A DNA stretch of 8,280 nt from Saprospiraceae bacterium (lineage in GTDB: Bacteria > Bacteroidota > Bacteroidia > Chitinophagales > Saprospiraceae): positions 1 to 8,280 of the forward strand of contig JAHDCE010000158.1 of the NCBI GenBank assembly GCA_020630045.1. The letters are read 5' to 3'. Shown here one piece after another: positions 1 through 6,657 of the stretch (positions within the stretch are counted from its first letter, which is position 1; each line of letters begins with the position of its first letter). The translations under genes were made by a program, and so were the position numbers. The notes beneath the pieces are model-generated. The model made no database searches and was not told where the DNA came from. It worked only from the letters and a program-made list of their open reading frames with translations.

Positions 1-50
1 TCATTATTCGATTACTTTTGGCCAGGTACTTACCACTAAGTGGAATTCGT

Positions 51-91
51 CGTCGGGGGATATTTGTTAAAATATCCCCCGACGTTTTTTT
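51..91 (+). terminator. Strong intrinsic terminator of an upstream gene
   Basis: A perfect 15-bp stem (51-65 paired with 70-84) closes a 4-base loop and is followed directly by seven T residues (85-91). The lower stem is GC-rich (CGTCGGGGG). On the opposite strand no T-run follows the stem, so it should act on + strand transcription. It most likely ends a transcript whose gene lies left of the window. No coding region could be assigned to bases 1-50. Confidence 0.9.
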
Positions 92-174
92 GTATCATGC
101 ATCGAATTTTAGCAGGAAAGGATTATGTTAGAAAATACATGGTGATATATGTCCTAGAATACGAGGATATTTAT

Positions 175-182
175 TAATTTTG
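175..182 (+). promoter_or_regulatory. Candidate Bacteroidota -7 box (TAATTTTG)
   Basis: The octamer matches the Bacteroidota -7 consensus TAnnTTTG and ends 31 bases before the ATG at 214. It also lies downstream of the terminator at 51-91, where a new transcript would be expected to begin. No convincing -33 TTG element sits at the usual distance upstream, so the call rests on the -7 box and position only. Confidence 0.4.
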
Positions 183-213
183 AAAGAACAGTCTTGACTA
201 AAAATTTATAGGC

Positions 214-525
214 ATGAACAACCTTGGCGCAAAATCATTTATTCTGGCATTCCTTGTGTTTGCAACATTCTCTTTGAATGCTCAAACAATTCCGACACAA
301 ACACAAGAAGGAAAAACCAAAGTTTCCACTTTAGCGAAAGCCCAAAAACCGGCTCCCGCTCCCGCCAGGGCCGACCGCAAAATTCAAACCCGAAAAGAAA
401 AACAGCTGGAAGCCATTTCAAAAAGGATAGAATTACTCTTGAAAGAACCCGATTCTCCGAAAAAGCAGAGGCAACTCGAATATTTTAGGAATAAACGTAA
501 GGAAATTCTTGATGACAAGAATTAA
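214..525 (+). CDS. Small basic exported protein of unknown function
   Basis: The 103-residue product is not recognised. Residues 1-23 form a clear Sec signal peptide: a short start with one lysine, a hydrophobic core (FILAFLVFATF) and a likely cut after LNA. The mature part begins with a Q/T-rich stretch, then an Ala-Pro repeat (about residues 46-51), then a charged helical region (about 53-103) that could form a coiled coil. It carries about 21 Lys/Arg against 11 Asp/Glu, so it is strongly basic. There is no lipobox cysteine, so it should be periplasmic or released rather than a lipoprotein. The ATG is chosen because the signal peptide starts there. A TAnnTTTG-like box lies 31 bases upstream. 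The next gene, encoding a very acidic exported protein, starts 58 bases downstream, and the two may share a transcript. Function is unknown. Confidence 0.7.
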   Translation: MNNLGAKSFILAFLVFATFSLNAQTIPTQTQEGKTKVSTLAKAQKPAPAPARADRKIQTRKEKQLEAISKRIELLLKEPDSPKKQRQLEYFRNKRKEILDDKN

Positions 526-540
526 CGAGACTTTTCCTAC

Positions 541-554
541 AATCGAATTCGATT
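541..554. repeat. 14-bp perfect palindrome between two exported-protein genes
   Basis: AATCGAATTCGATT is identical to its reverse complement and lies in the 58-bp gap before the start at 584. There is no loop or T-run, so it is not a terminator. It could be a binding site for a dimeric regulator. One extended half (ATTCGATTA) also occurs at 6-14. It may also be chance. Confidence 0.35.
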
Positions 555-583
555 ATTCCTGAGTATTTTAATGAAAACGAACA

Positions 584-3439
584 ATGAAGCATTATTCTTT
601 ACTTTTGAAATCAACCATCTGCTTGTCCTTTCTTCTATTTCTAGGGACTTCAGGTGTCGTTTATGGACAAGGAGCTACTTGTGATCAAGCACAAGCTTTT
701 TGTTCTGATGGTGGTGCCACCTTTGCAGCAGGTGTAAACGTGCCGGGTGTCACCCCGGATAACAATGATTACTCTTGTCCGGGCGATAATTTGATTACTC
801 AGCCGAACCCGGCCTGGTATTATCTTGAAATCGACCAAGGTGGTTATCTTGAAATCGACTTGATAACTTCTCCACCTGAGGATATTGATTTCGCTATATG
901 GGGACCATATCCGGATTTAGCGAGTGCGACCTCACAGTGTAATACTCCTGGACTTCCCGAGGCCGTAGATTGTAGTTTTGATCCTGCAGAAAATGAACAA
1001 GTAAATGTAAACAATACTCAGCCCGGTGAAATTTACATTCTTGTAATTACAAACTATTCTAATAGTCCCACACAAATATCTGCGAATACTACAGGAGGTA
1101 GTGTCGCCACGACAGATTGTAATATTGTAGGTTGTGATGCAGAGTCCGGAACTTATACTCCAAGTGGTACTGGCGATATCAGCTCTACTAGTGCGGTTTT
1201 ATGTTTAGGGGATGATGTTTCCTTGACATCTGATGATAATTATGTGTTGCCTCCTCCGACTACTGGCGAAGAAGCTGAATTGATGTACGCTATTTATGAC
1301 TGTGAACCTACAGTTGCTGATCCGGACTCAGATCCTTGTTTTACCGGCTTGTTCTGGACAGGTGAAGATTATACGACTACTAATACATCGGGAGGTATCC
1401 CCCAAGACTTTATTGATGCGGGAATTACAGGAGATGCATCAAATACAGTTTGGTTGGTTCCTTATACGATGGATGATGGTGACAATAATGGCAACCCTAA
1501 CGGAGTCATTAATATTGATAACAGTGGAGATAACTGTTGGGATTTCGGTCAACCATATGCAATAACATTCTTTGATCCTCCTACCATTGTGACTTCTACT
1601 ACCTGTGATATCAATACTTCTTCCGGTTCTATTACCGTTGATGTTGGTGGTACCGGGGTTTATACCATTACGGATACTGGCGATGGAAATATCGGTCCTT
1701 CTACCATTGGTGCTGGGTCAGGTGGATTCATGGTAACCGGATTGAGTGATGGAGATACTTGGAGTTTTGATCTAGGCCAAGGTTCATGTTCAGAAACATT
1801 CTCCGGAACATTCAATTGTGGTGATGATGCATGTTTGATTAACTATACATTGGTTGCGACTCCACCTGTCTCAGACTTTCCCAATAATCAATATCCTCCT
1901 GATACGGATGTTACCTTCTGTTTTAATATTCTTGAATACAATCAAACCAATTCCAATTTCCTACAAGGGGTCATTCCGACCACAACCGGGAACTGGAGCA
2001 ATCCGGTTCCCACTCCTGGGACAGGAACCCCTGACCCCCAAGGTAATAATGAAGATGGTTCGCAATGGGATTGGTTCCCGGGTGGAGTAGTTGATTTACA
2101 AGCAGGAGCTGGATCGGGGACAACTGTAGCTGATCCGGGTTGGTGGTTCCAAAGTGTTAACTCACCTGGCTTTTCTGGTAATATTAATAATGTTGATCCG
2201 GATGATAGTTGGGGGGATGGATGTACACTGGCATGTTATCCGGATATTGGAAATGGTGGATGTAATGGAGTAGGTAGTTTTACAACATATATCAGTGGAT
2301 GTGGATGTACAGGTAGTTTGACTTCCGGGTTTGGCCTTTGGGTTGGCCCCAGTGGTACTGGAGCCGATATCACGGATAATTCTATGGATCAAACGTTATG
2401 TGATTCATATGGAGGACAATGGATAGCAGCTAATGGATATTGTTCTTTCTACGAATGCCAATCTTATCCCGATGGAGGTGATGGCTTGCAATGGACTTTC
2501 TGCTTTGATGTTACGACTGATCCTTGTAATCCGACCGGAGCGGATATCAATGGCGACCTTGGTGTTTCTATCAAAACTTATGCGGATGGTGAAGCAGGGA
2601 TTTGGACAAACGCCGGTTGTACGGTTGATGAAGCCATTACAACGGATTTCACTATGTGTTGTATTCCTCCTCCGACAACCATCCCTAACACTTTCTGTGA
2701 AGAAGGAGCAATTAGCTTAGCTGTCGATGAAACGGTGACGGATTGGGACACCAACTGGGATATTGATTGGTATACCCAAGCTACTGGCGGTCTTTCCATC
2801 GGTTCCGGTAATCCTTTCGATCCGGGAGCACTGGATCCGGGTACTTATACTTTCTTTGCTGAAACCAATCAAAACGGTTGTTTGAGTGAAACGCGTACAC
2901 CTGTTACTATTGTGGTCGATCCATTGCCGGTAATTACCATTGATGATTTTGATAAAGAAATTTGTGGAGGACAGTCCGCGGCAATTAATACTACCGTCCA
3001 ATATGAAACCAGTATCTCTTGGTCGCCTAATACCAGTTCTGTAGATGATGTCACTGTTACGCCAACTGCGGCTAACCCATTCTCTCAAACAGTATATACC
3101 ATCACTGCGACCAATGCATGTGGTTCAGTAACAGAAAGTGTTGAAATATTTACCTATATCGCACCGGATATCAGTACAACCGATCCGACAATATGTGCCG
3201 GCGAATCATTTGATTTGAATTCATTGACTATCAATGACGCAGTCACATGGGGAAGTCCGGCTGATACAACGATTACATATCACTCCGCCACTCCTCCGGA
3301 TGGTACCAATGAGTTAGGTGGAACAGTTGTATCTCCAAGTACGACAACAACATATTATGTGCAGTCCATTAATGGTGATTGTCCGGATGTTGTTCCAGTA
3401 ACCGTAAATGTGAATTCGGCAGTTAATTTTGCTAAATAA
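584..3439 (+). CDS. Large acidic, Cys-rich, Ig-module surface/secreted protein
   Basis: This is a 951-residue exported protein of the large modular surface class common in Bacteroidota. Its exact role is unknown; adhesion or an extracellular structural role is an inference. Residues 1-29 are a Sec signal peptide. Residues about 30-178 look like a beta-sandwich (NPAWYYLEI, then IDFAIWGPY). Residues about 179-415 hold Cys-bearing beta-rich segments. Residues about 416-693 form a Trp/Cys-rich module bounded by TFCFNILEYNQTN and WTFCFDVTTDPC and ending DGEAGIWTNAGC; I recall similar modules in Bacteroidota surface proteins. Residues about 700-945 are three Ig-like modules (around C705-C766, C794-C846 and C871-C933), the first resembling the Ig-like domain associated with CHU_C. 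The mature part has about 35 Cys, about 120 Asp/Glu and only four Lys/Arg (K664, R771, K791, K951). It ends VNVNSAVNFAK without a recognisable type IX secretion C-terminal domain, and a terminator follows at once. It may be co-transcribed with the small gene upstream. Confidence 0.85.
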   Translation: MKHYSLLLKSTICLSFLLFLGTSGVVYGQGATCDQAQAFCSDGGATFAAGVNVPGVTPDNNDYSCPGDNLITQPNPAWYYLEIDQGGYLEIDLITSPPEDIDFAIWGPYPDLASATSQCNTPGLPEAVDCSFDPAENEQVNVNNTQPGEIYILVITNYSNSPTQISANTTGGSVATTDCNIVGCDAESGTYTPSGTGDISSTSAVLCLGDDVSLTSDDNYVLPPPTTGEEAELMYAIYDCEPTVADPDSDPCFTGLFWTGEDYTTTNTSGGIPQDFIDAGITGDASNTVWLVPYTMDDGDNNGNPNGVINIDNSGDNCWDFGQPYAITFFDPPTIVTSTTCDINTSSGSITVDVGGTGVYTITDTGDGNIGPSTIGAGSGGFMVTGLSDGDTWSFDLGQGSCSETFSGTFNCGDDACLINYTLVATPPVSDFPNNQYPPDTDVTFCFNILEYNQTNSNFLQGVIPTTTGNWSNPVPTPGTGTPDPQGNNEDGSQWDWFPGGVVDLQAGAGSGTTVADPGWWFQSVNSPGFSGNINNVDPDDSWGDGCTLACYPDIGNGGCNGVGSFTTYISGCGCTGSLTSGFGLWVGPSGTGADITDNSMDQTLCDSYGGQWIAANGYCSFYECQSYPDGGDGLQWTFCFDVTTDPCNPTGADINGDLGVSIKTYADGEAGIWTNAGCTVDEAITTDFTMCCIPPPTTIPNTFCEEGAISLAVDETVTDWDTNWDIDWYTQATGGLSIGSGNPFDPGALDPGTYTFFAETNQNGCLSETRTPVTIVVDPLPVITIDDFDKEICGGQSAAINTTVQYETSISWSPNTSSVDDVTVTPTAANPFSQTVYTITATNACGSVTESVEIFTYIAPDISTTDPTICAGESFDLNSLTINDAVTWGSPADTTITYHSATPPDGTNELGGTVVSPSTTTTYYVQSINGDCPDVVPVTVNVNSAVNFAK

Positions 3440-3472
3440 TTTTTCTCCGGAAGGAGATTTGAATAACTCATG

Positions 3473-3509
3473 AAAGCGGTGCGGACTTAACTGTTCGCAC
3501 CGCTTTTTT
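3473..3509 (+). terminator. Strong intrinsic terminator after the large surface-protein gene
   Basis: An 11-bp perfect stem (3473-3483 with 3496-3506, core GCGGTGCG/CGCACCGC) can be extended by two inner pairs around an 8-base loop and is followed by a T-run (3504-3509). It lies 34 bases after the stop at 3439 and separates the surface-protein unit from the threonine-degradation unit. Confidence 0.9.
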
Positions 3510-3519
3510 GCATTATTGT

Positions 3520-3549
3520 TTTGCACTTTAACAGAACTTCGTACCTTGG
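3520..3549 (+). promoter_or_regulatory. Candidate distal promoter for the tdh-kbl-menB unit
   Basis: TTTG (3520-3523) and TACCTTGG (3542-3549) are separated by 18 bases, a spacing within the usual range for Bacteroidota -33/-7 elements. The -7 box departs from TAnnTTTG at one position. It lies just after the terminator and about 80 bases before the tdh start. Weak call. Confidence 0.25.
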
Positions 3550-3563
3550 AGTCGTTTGGTGAA

Positions 3564-3579
3564 TTTCTATTCATAGAAA
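3564..3579. promoter_or_regulatory. Inverted repeat upstream of tdh, possible operator
   Basis: TTTCTA (3564-3569) and TAGAAA (3574-3579) are perfect inverted arms around a 4-base spacer. The site sits 11 bases before a TAAATTTG box, where RNA polymerase would contact the -33 region, so it could serve as an operator. No T-run follows. With 6-bp AT-rich arms, chance is possible. Confidence 0.3.
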
Positions 3580-3590
3580 GACCCATAGTT

Positions 3591-3598
3591 TAAATTTG
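3591..3598 (+). promoter_or_regulatory. Candidate -7 box (TAAATTTG) for tdh
   Basis: The octamer is a full match to TAnnTTTG and ends 29 bases before the tdh ATG, about the same distance as the box before the gene at 214. No TTG lies at the expected -33 distance. It lies downstream of the terminator at 3473-3509, where a new transcript is expected. Confidence 0.4.
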
Positions 3599-3627
3599 AA
3601 CCAAGAAGACCAAAACCTTAACCTTAC

Positions 3628-4593
3628 ATGGCACAGCCTAAAATCCTGGTGACCGGAGCCGGTGGGCAATTGGGTTCCGTGTTAGTACCTGCCTTACAAG
3701 CTAAATATGGGTTTAATCAAGTTGTCGCTTCAGACATTCGAGACAAAATCGAAATAAACGCCGATTATGTTCAATTGGATGTACTGGACAAAAGACAAGT
3801 GATTGATATCATTCATGCACGAGGTATTAATCAAGTCTATCATTTAGCAGCCATTCTATCCGCAAAAGGAGAAGAAAATGTTCAATTTACTTGGGACATT
3901 AATGTAGGAGGATTAATTAATCTATTGGAAGTCGCTCGCACCGCTAGATTAGAAAAGGTGTTCGTTCCTAGCTCGATAGCAGTATTCGGACCACTTACAC
4001 AAGGAGAACAAACCCCCCAATACCCGGTTTTGATTCCTGAGACGATTTATGGTATCAGCAAGGTCACAGGAGAACAATGGTGCAACTATTACCACAAAAG
4101 ATTTAATTTGGATGTCAGGTCATTGCGGTATCCGGGGCTTATTAGTTACCAATCGATGCCAGGAGGAGGTACTACGGATTATGCAGTAGATATTTTTCAT
4201 AAAGCGGTTCAAGACCAACATTTCCAATGTTTCCTTTCGGAAAATACCCGTTTGCCCATGATGTATATGCCGGATGCAGTCCGAGCTACCCTAGAACTTA
4301 TGGAAGCTCCTCGAGAACAAATTTCCGTAAGGACATCCTACAATTTGGCGGCTATGAATTTTACACCCAAGGAAATTTATCAGGAAATTCAAAAACACCT
4401 ACCCCAATTTACAATTTCCTATCAACCCGACTTCCGACAAGAAATCGCTGACTCATGGACCCAATCCATCAATGATGAAAATGCGAGAATGGACTGGAAG
4501 TGGAAGGAAGAATATAATTTGCCCAAAATGGTGGCGGATATGATCCATCACCTTAAAATCCATTATCAAGAAAAAAATCAAGATCATGTTTGA
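3628..4593 (+). CDS. tdh: SDR-type L-threonine 3-dehydrogenase
   Basis: Oxidises L-threonine with NAD+ to 2-amino-3-oxobutyrate, the first step of threonine breakdown to glycine, in the cytoplasm. The 321-residue protein is an extended short-chain dehydrogenase/epimerase-like enzyme, not the zinc-dependent Tdh of E. coli. Visible features are the Rossmann glycine motif GAGGQLG (10-16), D36 at the end of beta-2 for the NAD ribose, YHLAAILSAKGE (71-82), S115/S116 before the active site, the catalytic YGISK (Y141, K145), RYPGLIS (167-173), GGGTTDYAVD (179-188) and RLPMMYMPDAVRA (208-220), the last few typical of threonine dehydrogenases rather than sugar epimerases. Length is normal. The ATG fits the usual N-terminus, with the first beta-strand (KILVTG) starting at residue 5. 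The stop overlaps the kbl start by 8 bases, and the pairing with kbl strongly supports the assignment. All key residues appear intact. Confidence 0.93.
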   Translation: MAQPKILVTGAGGQLGSVLVPALQAKYGFNQVVASDIRDKIEINADYVQLDVLDKRQVIDIIHARGINQVYHLAAILSAKGEENVQFTWDINVGGLINLLEVARTARLEKVFVPSSIAVFGPLTQGEQTPQYPVLIPETIYGISKVTGEQWCNYYHKRFNLDVRSLRYPGLISYQSMPGGGTTDYAVDIFHKAVQDQHFQCFLSENTRLPMMYMPDAVRATLELMEAPREQISVRTSYNLAAMNFTPKEIYQEIQKHLPQFTISYQPDFRQEIADSWTQSINDENARMDWKWKEEYNLPKMVADMIHHLKIHYQEKNQDHV

Positions 4594-5518
4594 TAAGGTT
4601 AGAAATGAAATCCAAGCGGAATTAGACGCTTTGCGTGAAGCCGGACTTTACAAAGAAGAACGAGTCATCACCACTCCGCAAGCAGCAGAAATCGCTACGG
4701 ATAAAGGCTTGGAAGTCCTCAATTTTTGTGCAAATAATTACTTGGGTCTTTCTTCGGATGCAAGAGTCATTGAAGCCGCCAAATCTACGATTGATGAATT
4801 CGGTTATGGAATGTCTTCTGTACGTTTTATTTGTGGAACTCAATCTATCCACAAGCAATTGGAGCAGAAAACGGCGGAATTCCTAGGCATGGAAGATTGC
4901 ATTTTATATGCCGCGGCTTTTGATGCCAATGGTGGCGTTTTCGAACCCATTTTAACGAAGGAAGATGCCATTATTTCAGATACGCTCAATCATGCTTCCA
5001 TCATTGATGGAATACGACTTTGCAAAGCGGAACGGCATCGTTATATCCACAACGATATGGCGGATTTGGAAGAAAAATTAAAAGCTACCCAGCATTGCCG
5101 TAGGCGGATGATCGCAACCGATGGAGTATTTTCTATGGATGGTACCATCGCCCAATTGGATAAAATTTGCGATTTAGCCGATAAATATGACGCAATGGTT
5201 ATGGTCGATGAATGCCATTCCACCGGATTCATGGGTAAAACAGGAAGGGGAACCCATGAATACCGAAATGTGATGGGAAGGATTGATATCATTACCGGAA
5301 CATACGGAAAAGCCCTAGGAGGAGCCTCCGGAGGGTTCACCGCAGCGAGGAAAGAAATCGTTGATATGTTACGCCAAAAATCAAGACCATATCTATTTTC
5401 TAATACTGTCGCTCCAAGCATAGTGGGAGCAAGTATCAAAGTATTGGAATTATTGATGTCATCTACCGATCTTCGTGATAAACTGGAAGAAAATACCAAG
5501 TTTTTCCGAACAGAAATG

Positions 5519-5545
5519 ACCCGGATTCGATATTATACCCGGTGA
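5519..5545 (+). other. Frameshift site and premature stop in kbl
   Basis: The kbl frame reads ATG ACC CGG ATT CGA from 5516 and ends at TGA 5543-5545, while the conserved frame starts with GGA TTC GAT at 5523. ACCCGG occurs at 5519-5524 and again at 5537-5542. This short direct repeat could have promoted a slippage or microhomology event. There is no long homopolymer to suggest a simple run-length sequencing error. Confidence 0.8.
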
Positions 5546-5564
5546 ACATGCTATTGTACCTATT

Positions 5565-5771
5565 ATGCTATACGATGCGCCACTTGCCCAGTCTTTTGCA
5601 AACAAGTTGCTGGAAGAAGGCATTTATGTTATTGGTTTTTTCTATCCGGTAGTTCCCAAAGGCCAAGCTCGAATCCGAGTTCAATTGTCTGCCGGGCACG
5701 AACGGAAGCACCTTGAAAAAGCGGTGGCGGCATTCACTAAAATTGGAAAAGAATTAGGAGTCTTAAAATAA
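5565..5771 (+). CDS. C-terminal fragment of kbl in the shifted frame
   Basis: This frame encodes the end of the Kbl small domain, with GFFYPVVPKGQARIRVQ holding the arginine that binds the substrate carboxylate in this family, and the final helix ending GKELGVLK. The ATG at 5565 is an internal methionine of the family sequence (IVPIMLYD), not a natural start. Any separate product (68 residues) would lack the PLP site and should be inactive alone. It is listed so that the second half of the broken gene is not overlooked. Confidence 0.55.
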   Translation: MLYDAPLAQSFANKLLEEGIYVIGFFYPVVPKGQARIRVQLSAGHERKHLEKAVAAFTKIGKELGVLK

Positions 5772-5777
5772 AATAAA

Positions 5778-6620
5778 ATGAGTTCGATCAACTGGCAAAC
5801 AGTAAAAGAATACGAAGATATCACGTATAAAAAATGCAATGGCGTAGCCCGCATCGCCTTTAACCGACCTGCAATCCGCAATGCATTCCGACCCAAAACA
5901 GTCGGCGAATTATATGACGCTTTCTTAGACGCAAGGGAAGATACTTCCATCGGAGTCGTTCTCTTTTCCGGAGAAGGCCCCTCACCCAAAGACGGAGTAT
6001 ACGCTTTTTGTAGCGGTGGAGATCAAAATGCCCGAGGACATCAAGGATATGTTGATGATGAAGGTATGCCACGCCTCAATATATTGGAAGTCCAACGATT
6101 GATTCGCTTCATGCCCAAAGTCGTCATTGCGGTTGTTCCCGGATGGGCTGTTGGTGGCGGCCATAGTTTGCATGTCGTTTGTGACCTGACCCTTGCTAGC
6201 AAAGAACATGCGATATTCAAACAAACCGATGCGGATGTCACCAGTTTCGACGGAGGATATGGATCCGCCTACTTGGCAAAAATGATCGGACAAAAACGAG
6301 CCCGTGAAATCTTCTTCCTAGGACGTAATTATTCCGCGCAGGAAGCCTATGAAATGGGAATGGTCAATGCCGTCATCCCACATGATGACCTAGAAGATAC
6401 CGCTTACCAATGGGCGTGTGAAATTCTTGAAAAATCCCCGACATCCATCAAGATGCTCAAATTCGCATTTAATCTCACTGATGACGGTATGGTCGGTCAA
6501 CAAGTATTCGCGGGTGAAGCGACTCGTCTGGCTTACATGACAGATGAAGCAAAGGAAGGACGCAACGCATTCCTAGAAAAACGCAAACCTAATTTCAAGG
6601 ACATCAAGTGGATTCCCTAG
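5778..6620 (+). CDS. menB: 1,4-dihydroxy-2-naphthoyl-CoA synthase, type II
   Basis: MenB closes the ring of o-succinylbenzoyl-CoA to give 1,4-dihydroxy-2-naphthoyl-CoA in menaquinone synthesis, in the cytoplasm. The 280-residue protein belongs to the crotonase superfamily. Signature segments are FNRPAIRNAFRP (28-39), FCSGGDQNARG (77-87), GWAVGGGHSLHVVCDLTLAS (122-141) supplying the oxyanion hole, FKQTDADVTSFDGGYGSAY (147-165), FFLGRNYSAQEAYEMGMVNAV (starting at 179), and the C-terminal YMTDEAKEGRNAFLEKRKP, which separates MenB from ordinary enoyl-CoA hydratases. D151 sits where the bicarbonate-dependent E. coli enzyme has glycine (G156), as in M. tuberculosis MenB. This is the type II form, which uses its own carboxylate. 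Length matches the family (E. coli 285). The ATG is six A/T bases after the kbl stop, so it is probably in the same transcript. The function has no direct link to threonine breakdown. Confidence 0.95.
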   Translation: MSSINWQTVKEYEDITYKKCNGVARIAFNRPAIRNAFRPKTVGELYDAFLDAREDTSIGVVLFSGEGPSPKDGVYAFCSGGDQNARGHQGYVDDEGMPRLNILEVQRLIRFMPKVVIAVVPGWAVGGGHSLHVVCDLTLASKEHAIFKQTDADVTSFDGGYGSAYLAKMIGQKRAREIFFLGRNYSAQEAYEMGMVNAVIPHDDLEDTAYQWACEILEKSPTSIKMLKFAFNLTDDGMVGQQVFAGEATRLAYMTDEAKEGRNAFLEKRKPNFKDIKWIP

Positions 6621-6657
6621 GGGCTTTTAGCGGTTTTCGGGATTGTCGCTCATGCTT

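Larger units (their letters stand above)
4586..5771 (+). pseudogene. kbl: Glycine C-acetyltransferase (2-amino-3-ketobutyrate CoA ligase), frameshifted
   Basis: Kbl is a PLP enzyme of the alpha-oxoamine synthase family that cleaves 2-amino-3-oxobutyrate with CoA to glycine and acetyl-CoA. The first frame (4586-5545) gives 319 residues with FCANNYLGL (47-55), SSVRFICGTQ (77-86), LNHASIIDG (134-142), TDGVFSMDG (178-186), the PLP-site VDECH (D208, H211) and the PLP lysine K242 in GKALGGASGG. It follows the family until M311-T312, then reads RIRYYTR and stops. The family sequence resumes in the +1 frame at 5523 (GFDIIPGEHAIVPIMLYD) and continues to GFFYPVVPKGQARIRVQ and the stop at 5771. Joined, the parts give about 394 residues, against 398 in E. 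coli. Where E. coli has M-S-A-A-G-F, this gene has one residue plus one base between M and G, so about 5 nt seem to be missing. The ATG lies within the tdh end. Either a recent loss-of-function allele or a sequence error. Confidence 0.88.

Noticed and set aside
584..3439. Possibility that the large protein is an enzyme or part of a defence system
   Set aside because: No catalytic motif, nucleotide-binding site or toxin domain is visible. The modules and signal peptide indicate an exported structural or adhesive protein.
3444..3457. Small TCTCC-GGAA-GGAGA hairpin after the surface-protein stop
   Set aside because: The stem is only 5 bp with no T-run and is overshadowed by the strong terminator 16 bases downstream.
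3451..3490. Six-codon frame (ATG at 3470, stop 3488-3490) after an AAGGAG sequence, resembling a leader peptide
   Set aside because: It lies inside the terminator stem, the spacing is long, and this organism shows little use of Shine-Dalgarno sequences. Chance is more likely.
3510..3627. Possible riboswitch or RNA leader before tdh
   Set aside because: Apart from the promoter-like boxes and one short inverted repeat, no known riboswitch core or extended pairing could be recognised.
5041..5499. Long open frame on the - strand inside kbl (152 codons)
   Set aside because: It lies antisense to strongly conserved Kbl sequence, has no recognisable domain, and is a shadow of the real frame. The same applies to the antisense frame at 6866-7375 within the helicase gene.
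5516..5530. Programmed ribosomal frameshifting in kbl
   Set aside because: There is no slippery heptamer or stimulating structure, and the Thr tRNA on ACC would pair poorly with CCC after a +1 slip. Kbl is not known to need frameshifting, and the missing bases relative to homologues fit a deletion better.
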